Part shown: positions 24,870 to 32,362 of the stretch, piece after piece
Numbering within the stretch: the stretch's first letter is position 1
Layout of the letters: each line of letters begins with the position of its first letter
DNA from: Dehalococcoidia bacterium
GTDB taxonomy: Bacteria; Chloroflexota; Dehalococcoidia; UBA2979
Direction of reading: 5' to 3'
Length of the DNA stretch: 35,923 bases
Assembly: GCA_019694855.1 (NCBI GenBank)
Contig: JAIBBD010000020.1
Location: 1-35,923, forward strand
Translations under genes and position numbers: made by a program
The notes under the pieces: generated by a model
Told to the model about the DNA's origin: nothing
The model's input: the letters and a program-made list of their open reading frames with translations, nothing else
Databases searched by the model: none

Positions 24870-25765
24870 TCGGCTGGGTGACCGACCCGCTGCAGTACCC
24901 GTTCATCCAGCGGGCGCTGATCGAGATCGCGATCGTGGGTGCGCTCTGCGGCCTGCTGGGCTGCTTCGTCGTCTTGCGTGGCCTCGCGTTCATCGGCGAT
25001 GCGCTGGCGCACGCCGTGTTCCCGGGCGTCGTGCTCTCCTACCTGGCCGGACGCAGCATCCTGATCGGCGCGTTCGTCTTCGGGGGGCTGACCGCCCTCG
25101 GCATCGGCGTGCTCTCGCGGAGCCGTCGCGTCAGCGAGGACACGGCCATCGGCGTCATTTTTGCCGCCTTCTTTGCGCTCGGCGTCGTCCTGCTCAGCCG
25201 CCAGACCGGGTTCCGTCGCGACCTTGGCTCGTTGCTGTTTGGCAGCATCCTGGGCGTATCCACGCAGGACGTCGTGGTCTCGGCGCTGATCGCCGCCGTC
25301 GTCGTGGTCGTGCTCTTCGCGCTGATGAAGGAGTTCACCCTCGTCGCGTTCGACGTCACGCTCGCGAGGTCGCTCGGCTACCCCGTGTTCCTGCTCGACC
25401 TCGTGCTGCTGCTGCTCGTGTCGGCCACGATCGTCGTGAGCCTACAGACGGTCGGCAACATCCTCATCCTCGCGTTGATCGTGACCCCGCCCGCCACGGC
25501 TCGGCTGCTCACCGACCGCCTCGGCCGCATGCTCGCCATCAGCGCGACGACTGGGGTCGCGAGCGGCGTCGCCGGTCTCTACATCTCGTACCACGCCGGG
25601 ACCGCTGCCGGCGGCACGATCGTGCTGACGGCCACTGCCTGCTTCCTCGTGGCCCTGGTGCTCGCGCCCAACCACGGACTGCTCAGTGCGCGGCTCCAGC
25701 GGAGACGCGGGCGTCACCACGTCCATCACTACCACCCGGCCGGCGAGGACACCGGCCCCGCCTGA
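24866..25765 (+). CDS. Permease of zinc/manganese ABC transporter
   Basis: Membrane subunit of the ABC-3 family (ZnuB/TroC/MntC), 299 residues, with about eight or nine hydrophobic segments. Typical stretches: ALCGLLGCFVVLRGLAFIGD, ALAHAVFPGVVLSYLAG, AIGVIFAAFFALGVVLLS, SLLFGSILGVS, VGNILILALIVTPPATARLL. The hydrophilic C-terminal tail is His-rich (HHVHHYHP), a possible cytoplasmic metal-binding tail. GTG start overlaps the ATPase stop. A hairpin follows directly after the stop codon. Confidence 0.93.
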   Translation: MIGWVTDPLQYPFIQRALIEIAIVGALCGLLGCFVVLRGLAFIGDALAHAVFPGVVLSYLAGRSILIGAFVFGGLTALGIGVLSRSRRVSEDTAIGVIFAAFFALGVVLLSRQTGFRRDLGSLLFGSILGVSTQDVVVSALIAAVVVVVLFALMKEFTLVAFDVTLARSLGYPVFLLDLVLLLLVSATIVVSLQTVGNILILALIVTPPATARLLTDRLGRMLAISATTGVASGVAGLYISYHAGTAAGGTIVLTATACFLVALVLAPNHGLLSARLQRRRGRHHVHHYHPAGEDTGPA

Positions 25766-25767
25766 CG

Positions 25768-25786
25768 ACGGCGTCGGTGACGCCGT
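25768..25786 (+). terminator. Hairpin after the metal transporter operon
   Basis: Perfect 8-base stem ACGGCGTC/GACGCCGT with a GGT loop, beginning three bases after the permease stop. Only two T follow, so it may be a weak or factor-assisted terminator or a 3'-end protecting hairpin. Confidence 0.45.
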
Positions 25787-25825
25787 TCCAGCGCACGAGA
25801 CCGCCACGAGCCCCCGGTGAGGCAG

Positions 25826-25866
25826 GCGGCGGGCTCGGGAGAGGGGGGTGGACCCGAGCCCGCCGC
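25826..25866. repeat. Perfect 14-base inverted repeat with 13-base loop
   Basis: GCGGCGGGCTCGGG (25826-25839) and its exact reverse complement (25853-25866) flank a purine-rich loop (25840-25852, AGAGGGGGGTGGA). It is the strongest hairpin in the window and lies in the 276-base gap between the transporter and the DNA glycosylase. No T tract follows on either strand. The rest of this gap shows no convincing coding sequence; an additional CCACCG/CGGTGG pair lies just downstream. Confidence 0.6.
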
Positions 25867-26004
25867 GAGGATCCTGCAGCGCCCACCGCGCCCCGAGCGC
25901 CGGTGGAGCGGGACGGCCGAGCTGCCCGATGCCCCGTCCTGCACCCAGCCTGCCCCGCGCGGCGTTACGTCCGCGTACAGTTGCCGTGAACTTCCTGTTT
26001 CAGG

Positions 26005-26025
26005 CCGCCTCCCCCGGCGAGGCGG
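26005..26025 (+). promoter_or_regulatory. Hairpin in the alkA-like leader next to the ribosome site
   Basis: CCGCCT (26005-26010) pairs with AGGCGG (26020-26025), six bases before the AGGAGG ribosome site of the glycosylase gene. The CCTCC inside the hairpin could instead pair with that GGAGG. A -10-like TACAGT is at 25976-25981. Possible translation control; weak evidence. Confidence 0.25.
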
Positions 26026-26041
26026 GCCGAGGAGGACAGCC

Positions 26042-26680
26042 ATGGCACGACGGCTGCCATTTTCCGTCCGGCGCGCGGAAGCCGCGTTGCGAGAGGCCGA
26101 TCCCGTCCTCGCGGCCCTCATCGAGGCGCACGGCCCGTTCCGCCCGCGACCGGGTGGCGACCCCTACTCCTCGCTGGTCCGTACGATCCTGTTCCAGCAG
26201 CTCGCGGGGCCGGCCGCGCGCGCGATCGACCGCAAATGGCGGGCGCTGTACAGCGATGACAGCCGCACCCCGACACCTCGCGAGATCCTCGAGACGGCCG
26301 ACGAGCAGTTCCGTGCCGCCGGCGTTTCGAGGCAGAAGGCCTCGTACCTCCGCGACCTGGCACTCCACGTCGCGGACGGACGCCTCGACTTCGATGCCAT
26401 CGGTCGACTGCCGGATGACGACGTCATCGCGCGGCTCACGGACGTGCACGGCCTCGGTGAGTGGAGCGCGCACATGTTCCTGATGTTCGAGCTCGGGCGG
26501 CCCGATGTGCTTCCAACCGGCGACACGGGGATGCGCAAGGGAATGCAGGTCGCCTATGGGCTGCCAGAGATGCCCACTCCGGTCCGGGCCCGCGACATCG
26601 CCGCCCCGTGGACGCCCTACCGCTCAGTCGGAGCCTGGTACATGTGGCGAGCCGTCGACACCTTCACCCCAACTTCTTGA
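26042..26680 (+). CDS. DNA-3-methyladenine glycosylase (AlkA-type, HhH-GPD)
   Basis: Base-excision repair glycosylase removing alkylated bases such as 3-methyladenine. 212 residues, the compact form without the N-terminal AlkA/Ada domain. Core: DPYSSLVRTILFQQLAGPAA (HhH-GPD start), helix-hairpin-helix about 131-145 (LTDVHGLGEWSAHMF), catalytic Asp161 in LPTGDTGMRKGMQ. C-terminal WTPYRSVGAWYMWRAVD is typical. Strong ribosome site AGGAGG six bases before the ATG. No ogt/ada neighbour. Confidence 0.92.
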   Translation: MARRLPFSVRRAEAALREADPVLAALIEAHGPFRPRPGGDPYSSLVRTILFQQLAGPAARAIDRKWRALYSDDSRTPTPREILETADEQFRAAGVSRQKASYLRDLALHVADGRLDFDAIGRLPDDDVIARLTDVHGLGEWSAHMFLMFELGRPDVLPTGDTGMRKGMQVAYGLPEMPTPVRARDIAAPWTPYRSVGAWYMWRAVDTFTPTS

Positions 26681-26688
26681 CGTCGAGG

Positions 26689-26715
26689 TGTCGATCGGGC
26701 GGCCCGCCGCGCGTC
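26689..26715 (+). promoter_or_regulatory. Candidate ECF42-type promoter for the DGPF-sigma operon
   Basis: TGTCGA (26689-26694) is followed after 17 bases by CGTC (26712-26715), 53 bases before the first DGPF start. As I recall, ECF42 sigma factors recognise TGTCGA at -35 with a CGA/TC-type -10 and often control their own DGPF cluster. The position and spacing match autoregulation by the sigma factor encoded at 27478. Confidence 0.5.
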
Positions 26716-26767
26716 GTCTTCTCAAAGGCACGAGAACACCTCGTGCGCTGAGCGAAGGGAACTGACC

Positions 26768-27127
26768 ATGAAGTACATGCTGCTGATTTACTCGGTCGAA
26801 ACGACCCGCGAGGCCGACCACCCCGACCAGGACGCGATGATGAACGAGTACTGGGCGTTTACGGAGAACCTGCAGAAGAACGGCCAGTACATTTCCGGCG
26901 ACGCCCTCCAGCCCACCATGACCGCGACGACCGTCCGCGTCCGTAACGGCGCGACGAACACCTCGGACGGCCCCTTCGCCGAGACGAAGGAGCAGCTCGG
27001 CGGCTACTACCTCGTGGAGGCGAAGGACCTCGACGAGGCGATCGGGTTGGCCGCACAGATCCCGGACGCCCGCAACGGCTGCGTCGAGGTGCGCCCTCTC
27101 ATGCAGTTCGACATGCCGCAAGGCTAG
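26768..27127 (+). CDS. YCII-related DGPF-domain protein 1
   Basis: Small dimeric alpha-beta-barrel protein of the YCII/DGPF family, 119 residues. Core KYMLLIYS at the N-terminus, the name-giving SDGPFAETKEQLGGYYLVEA, and a C-terminal VEVRPLMQF strand. Biochemical role of DGPF proteins is unknown; they are typical partners of ECF42 sigma factors. AAGGGAA precedes the ATG. Three bases separate it from the second DGPF gene. Confidence 0.92.
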   Translation: MKYMLLIYSVETTREADHPDQDAMMNEYWAFTENLQKNGQYISGDALQPTMTATTVRVRNGATNTSDGPFAETKEQLGGYYLVEAKDLDEAIGLAAQIPDARNGCVEVRPLMQFDMPQG

Positions 27128-27130
27128 CCG

Positions 27131-27477
27131 GTGCGGTACCTGCTGCTGGTCTACACGGACGAACGACTGCTGCCGCAGTTCATGACGCCCGAGGTGTTCG
27201 AGCAGTTCGAGGAGCTCGGCCGGGAGCTGTACGCGTCGGGGCGTCTCCTCATGACCGGAGGACTGGCTGACACCAGCTCCGCAACGACAGTGCGCGTCCG
27301 TGACGGCCAGGTGCTCGTCACGGACGGTCCGTTCGCGGAGACGCACGAGCAGCTCGGGGGGTTCTCGCTCGCCTCGTATGACTCGCTGGAACAGGCGGTC
27401 GCGATGGCGGCTCGAGTACCGACGGCAACGGTCGGTTGCATCGAGGTGCGACCGGTCGTGGAGATTCCGGCCCCGCC

Positions 27478-27481
<4 letters not shown>
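27131..27481 (+). CDS. YCII-related DGPF-domain protein 2
   Basis: Second DGPF/YCII protein, 116 residues, GTG start. [28 protein letters not shown] and IEVRPVVEI match the family and align with the first copy, so the pair is probably a tandem duplication that may form a heterodimer. Stop overlaps the GTG of the sigma factor gene (GTGA), coupling regulator and DGPF synthesis. Confidence 0.92.
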
Positions 27482-28728
<1,247 letters not shown>

Positions 28729-28757
28729 CCGGCCCTGCGTCGGCGCCCCTCGGGCCG

Positions 28758-28763
28758 TATCCT
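28758..28763 (+). promoter_or_regulatory. -10-like hexamer upstream of ald
   Basis: TATCCT (4 of 6 to consensus) lies 9 bases before a mini-ORF ATG at 28773 and 58 bases before ald. No clear -35 is present. Confidence 0.3.
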
Positions 28764-28772
28764 GACTCCGGA

Positions 28773-28805
28773 ATGAACGTCGCTGCAGCGCCAGCGGCCG
28801 GTTGA
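28773..28805 (+). CDS. Possible 10-residue leader peptide upstream of ald
   Basis: ATG AAC GTC, three Ala codons, CCA, two Ala codons, GGT, TGA: MNVAAAPAAG, five of ten residues Ala. It begins about where a transcript from the TATCCT hexamer would start and its stop codon overlaps the GAGGGGA ribosome site of alanine dehydrogenase, so its translation could influence ald. High Ala content is common by chance in GC-rich DNA, and no attenuator hairpin is obvious, so this is a weak call. Confidence 0.2.
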   Translation: MNVAAAPAAG

Positions 28806-28821
28806 GGGGATACGTCGCGCC

Positions 28822-29946
28822 ATGATCGTCGGCACCGTGAAAGAGACCAAGCTCGAGGAATACCGCGTGGCGCTGACGCCCGAGGGCGTCGCGGACATCG
28901 TGCACGCGGGTCATCGCGTCCTCGTCGAGCGCTCGGCCGGGATCGGCTCGAACTTCCAGGACGCTGAGTACGCCGCCGCAGGCGCCGAGCTCCGCGACAC
29001 GCCCGAGGAGGTGTACGCCGAGGCCGAGCTGATGTGCGAGGTCAAGGAGCCGCAACCCTCCGAGTACGGGCTCCTCCGCGAGGGCCAGCTGCTCTTCACC
29101 TACCTCCACCTCGCCGCGGAACCGCATGTCGCGGACGCGCTGATCTCCTCGAAGTGCATCGCCATCGGCTATGAGACGGTGCGGCGAGACGACGGCTTCC
29201 TGCCGTTGCTCGCGCCCATGTCCGAGATTGCCGGCCGCATGGCCGTCGAGGTCGGGGGCCATTTCCTCAAGCGTCCCGGCGCCGGCCGCGGCGTGCTCCT
29301 CGGCGGGCTCCCTGGTGTGCCGCCCGCGCACGTGGTTGTCATTGGCTCGGGAAACGTCGGCAAGAACTCGGTACGGGCGGCCGTGGGCGCCGGCGCGCGC
29401 GTCACCGTCGCCTCGAATAGCGAGGACCAGCTCCGCAGTCTCGAGGAGCTGTACGCCGGCCGCGTCGAGACGCTGCTCAGCGGCCCGCAGGCGCTGACGA
29501 AGGCCATCGAGGGCGCGGACCTCCTCATCGGCGCGGTGCTCGTCGAGGGACGACGCGCGCCCGTTGTCGTCACGAGAGAGATGGTCCGGTCGATGGGTCC
29601 CGGCGCTGTCATCGTCGACGTCGCAGTGGACCAGGGCGGATGCATCGAGACCACGCGGCCGACGGATCACGTGCACCCGACCTACGTCGAGGAGGGCGTC
29701 GTCCACTACGCCGTGCCGAACATGCCCGGAGCTGTGCCGCGTACCTCGTCCCGCGCGCTTACCGGGCTCACGCTGCCTTACATCCTGAAGGTCGCGAACG
29801 AGGGGTTCGAACAGGCCGTCCGCCGCGACCCGGCGCTGAAGCGCGCCGTCAACACCTACCGCGGCGCGATCACCCACGAGGGCGTCGCCGACTCCCTCGG
29901 ACGGCCGTACGTACCACTGGACAACCTGCTGACACCCTCGAAGTAG
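28822..29946 (+). CDS. ald: Alanine dehydrogenase
   Basis: NAD-dependent interconversion of L-alanine and pyruvate plus ammonium, cytoplasmic. 374 residues, full length. MIVGTVKETKLEEYRVALTP at the start, EVKEPQPSEY (substrate Lys), TYLHLAAEPHVADAL, Rossmann motif VIGSGNVGKNSVRAAVGAGA, DVAVDQGGCIETTRPTDH (NAD/active-site Asp region), and TSRALTGLTLPYILKVANEG near the end. GAGGGGA precedes the ATG by 11 bases. Followed after three bases by the HTH_42 gene, so the two likely share an mRNA. Confidence 0.95.
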   Translation: MIVGTVKETKLEEYRVALTPEGVADIVHAGHRVLVERSAGIGSNFQDAEYAAAGAELRDTPEEVYAEAELMCEVKEPQPSEYGLLREGQLLFTYLHLAAEPHVADALISSKCIAIGYETVRRDDGFLPLLAPMSEIAGRMAVEVGGHFLKRPGAGRGVLLGGLPGVPPAHVVVIGSGNVGKNSVRAAVGAGARVTVASNSEDQLRSLEELYAGRVETLLSGPQALTKAIEGADLLIGAVLVEGRRAPVVVTREMVRSMGPGAVIVDVAVDQGGCIETTRPTDHVHPTYVEEGVVHYAVPNMPGAVPRTSSRALTGLTLPYILKVANEGFEQAVRRDPALKRAVNTYRGAITHEGVADSLGRPYVPLDNLLTPSK

Positions 29947-29949
29947 GGC

Positions 29950-31080
29950 ATGCCGCTGCGGCTGAATCCTGAGGAGCTGCTCCGGCTGCGCGCCGCCGCA
30001 CACGGGTTCGCCACGGCCAGCCCGCGCAGCTTCCTCGACGTCGTCCGCGCCAGCGGCGGCCTGCAGGCGCAGGACGCGACGGCTGGAACGCTTTCGGCGC
30101 GGCCTCGGACGCGAGGCCTGACCGAGGCGGATGTGCGTCGGGCCCGCTTCGAGGAACGCAGCGTGGTCCGCACCTGGGCTATGCGCGGCACACTGCATTT
30201 CCTCCCCGCCAAGGACCTCGGGTGGCTGCTGCCGCTGCTCGGTCCAAACGCCATAGCGCGCGACCGCACACGCCTCATGCAGCTCGGATTAGATGCCGAT
30301 GCGGTCGAACGAGGCGTGACGGTGATCCGGGATGCCCTGGCCAGCCACGGCCCACTCACGCGCGACTCGGTCCGCGAGGCCCTCGCAGCGGACGGGCTGC
30401 CCGCCGCCGGCCAGGCGACGCAGCACCTCCTCTACGTCGCGGCACTGCGGGGCTTCATCTGCTGCAGCAACGACCGGGGCAGCGGCACGCACGAGTTCGT
30501 CCTGCTCTCCGACTGGGTCGAGCTCGGTCCGCCCCTGCCACGCGCGACGGCGCTCGCCGAACTCGCGAGGCGCTACCTCCATGCCGCCGGCGTCGCCACC
30601 GTCGAGGACTTCGCCGCGTGGTCCGGGCTGCCGCTACGCGACGCCCGCGAGGGGTGGGATGCGATCCGCGAAGAACGAGCCGAGGTAGAACTCGCTCGAG
30701 AACAGGCGTGGGCGCTGTCGAGCCGTCTCCCGGAACTCCTGGCAGCGCGCGAATATGCACCCATCGTGCGCCTGCTCCCACGGTTTGACAGCTACCTGCT
30801 GTCGTACCGTGGCCGCGACACCGCGCTCGATGAGCGCCATGCCCGGCACGTGCTGCCCGGCGGCGGCATCCTGAACGCTACCGTCCTCGTTGACGGGCGC
30901 CTCGTCGGAGTCTGGCAGCTTCACCGCGACAAGAAGCGGGCGACCATGACGGTCGCCCCGTTTGAGCCGCTGCCGCCCGAGATCTACGCCGCCATCGAGG
31001 TGGAAACGGACGACCTCGGACGGTTCCTCGACATGCCCGTCGCGGTCACGTTCGGCGCACCGCTCTCGAGCGGCAGCTAG
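29950..31080 (+). CDS. HTH_42 winged-helix DNA glycosylase-like protein (AlkZ/YcaQ family)
   Basis: 376 residues, member of the HTH_42 (YcaQ/AlkX, AlkZ) family of winged-helix DNA glycosylases, some of which unhook DNA interstrand crosslinks. The catalytic motif QxQ is present at Gln39-Ala-Gln41 (GGLQAQDA), as in the Streptomyces AlkZ-like branch; YcaQ has QxD. Other family stretches: VVRTWAMRGTLHFLPAKDLGW, repeated winged helices (about 130-210), LLPRFDSYLLSYRGRD, VDGRLVGVWQL. No biosynthetic cluster for a crosslinking antibiotic is in the window. Three bases after ald; its stop shares CTAG with the convergent thioesterase stop. Confidence 0.85.
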   Translation: MPLRLNPEELLRLRAAAHGFATASPRSFLDVVRASGGLQAQDATAGTLSARPRTRGLTEADVRRARFEERSVVRTWAMRGTLHFLPAKDLGWLLPLLGPNAIARDRTRLMQLGLDADAVERGVTVIRDALASHGPLTRDSVREALAADGLPAAGQATQHLLYVAALRGFICCSNDRGSGTHEFVLLSDWVELGPPLPRATALAELARRYLHAAGVATVEDFAAWSGLPLRDAREGWDAIREERAEVELAREQAWALSSRLPELLAAREYAPIVRLLPRFDSYLLSYRGRDTALDERHARHVLPGGGILNATVLVDGRLVGVWQLHRDKKRATMTVAPFEPLPPEIYAAIEVETDDLGRFLDMPVAVTFGAPLSSGS

Positions 31081-31535
31081 CCCCCGGCGCTGGCGCGGAA
31101 CGAAGCCAGCGCCCTGGCCTCATCCTCAGGGCTCATGCGCATGAACAGCGCCGAGGACTCGACGAGCACCTCGCCCGCTTCGTTCGTCAGGCTCGCCTCG
31201 ACCTCGATGCGCCGCCCGCGGCTGCGCATGATGCGCGCACGGGCCGTCACCGGCGCGTCGAGGCCAACCGCGCGGCGGAAGCGCACGTCCATCTTCGCGG
31301 TGACGGCAAAGACGCCATCCGCATACATCGCCCAGCCCATCGCCTCGTCGAGTAGCAGCGAGAGCAGCCCCCCGTGCATGACCTCGGGGAACCCCTGGTC
31401 CTCGGGACGCGGGTCATAGCGTGCGACGACCGCGTCGCCTTCGCGCTCGAACACGAGGTGAAAGCCAATCGGATTGTGCCGCCCGCACCCGAAACAGTAG
31501 TGCTCGCGGAGCGCGGGGTCCGTCCCGGTCGTCAT
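31077..31535 (-). CDS. PaaI-type hot-dog thioesterase
   Basis: Acyl-CoA thioesterase of the hot-dog fold, 152 residues. N-terminal YCFGCGRHNPIGFHL, then the active region PEVMHGGLLSLLLDEAMGWAM (HGG plus acidic residue), AVTAKMDVRFRRAV, and VEASLTNEAGEVLVESSALFM. ATG at 31535 overlaps the stop of the upstream MaoC-like gene. Last of five co-directional acyl-metabolism genes. Acyl chain specificity unknown. Confidence 0.9.
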   Translation of the reverse strand: MTTGTDPALREHYCFGCGRHNPIGFHLVFEREGDAVVARYDPRPEDQGFPEVMHGGLLSLLLDEAMGWAMYADGVFAVTAKMDVRFRRAVGLDAPVTARARIMRSRGRRIEVEASLTNEAGEVLVESSALFMRMSPEDEARALASFRASAGG

Positions 31536-31927
31536 GCCGACGTCCCACGAGAAACAGAGGCCGTCCCGGCGAGCAGCACCGTACCGTCTTCGGCCTCGCA
31601 ACTCACGTCATAGGTCGCCACGCCATCGCTCGAGGAGCGCAGCAGCGCCCGCGCGGACACATTGACCGGGGGGACCGCCGGCGCCCGCCAACGCACCTTC
31701 AGCGCTCCCGAACGTGCCCATGCCTCACCGAAAGCCGCGCTCATCAACTCGGACACCAGCGCGAGCACGAGCATGCCGTGGGCGATCCGCGTCCCGAACG
31801 GGGAGGCGGCCGCGAACACCTCGTCAACGTGGATCGGGTTGTGGTCGCGTGCGGCATCGGCGTAGGCGTCGACGCGCCCCTGGTCGATGAGGCGGACGAG
31901 GCGCAGTTCCTCGGGCGGCGTGCTCAT
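31532..31927 (-). CDS. MaoC-like (R)-specific enoyl-CoA hydratase/dehydratase, catalytic subunit
   Basis: Hot-dog hydratase of the MaoC/hydratase-2 family, 131 residues. Contains the catalytic Asp/His motif in AARDHNPIHVDEVFAA followed by GTRIAHGMLVLALVSELM. Overlaps both neighbours by ATGA. The upstream partner gene lacks the catalytic pair, so the two probably form a heterodimer like HadAB-type dehydratases. A longer open frame upstream of the ATG is antisense-like and not used. Confidence 0.9.
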   Translation of the reverse strand: MSTPPEELRLVRLIDQGRVDAYADAARDHNPIHVDEVFAAASPFGTRIAHGMLVLALVSELMSAAFGEAWARSGALKVRWRAPAVPPVNVSARALLRSSSDGVATYDVSCEAEDGTVLLAGTASVSRGTSA

Positions 31928-32328
31928 CCTGCCTCCGAGGTCGCCACGGGCGCCATCACCGTCGTGCGCCCGCGCAGCACGACACGTTCGCCCGCCTTCA
32001 GCTCGCTGGCGAAGACCACGATGTTCGAGCCCTGCCGCTCCGACTGCTGCACGACCGTCAGTTCCGCCTCGAGAGGCTCGCCCTGGGCCACCGTGTCGAG
32101 GAACTCGAATTCCTGCCCGGCGTGCAGCGCCCCGGGAGGCAGAGGCATCACCTCCATCAGTCCCGCGAGGATGTACGCCCCCAGCGCGAGCGGTGGAACG
32201 TGCGCCGACCACGTGCCCGCAGCCTCCCCCGTCGCCGCGAGATACGCGCGGACGTCCTCGAGGGTCACGGTGAACGCGATGGGCGGGAGCCGGTCGCCGC
32301 GCCTGAGCGCGTGGAAGTCGATGCTCAC
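31924..32328 (-). CDS. MaoC-like dehydratase, non-catalytic N-terminal-type subunit
   Basis: 134 residues of the FAS1-like/MaoC N-terminal dehydratase family: GDRLPPIAFTVTLEDVRAYLAATG, PPLALGAYILAGLMEV, LHAGQEFEFLDTVAQGEPLE, VFASELKAGERVVLRGRTTVM. The Asp and His of the hydratase motif are missing (AATGEAAGTWSAHVPPL), as in scaffolding partners such as HadA/HadC. ATGA overlap with the catalytic partner; 34 bases downstream of the GltD-like gene. Confidence 0.85.
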   Translation of the reverse strand: MSIDFHALRRGDRLPPIAFTVTLEDVRAYLAATGEAAGTWSAHVPPLALGAYILAGLMEVMPLPPGALHAGQEFEFLDTVAQGEPLEAELTVVQQSERQGSNIVVFASELKAGERVVLRGRTTVMAPVATSEAG

Positions 32329-32362
32329 TGGCCGCGATTATCCGGGGCAGGCCGGTGCGGCG

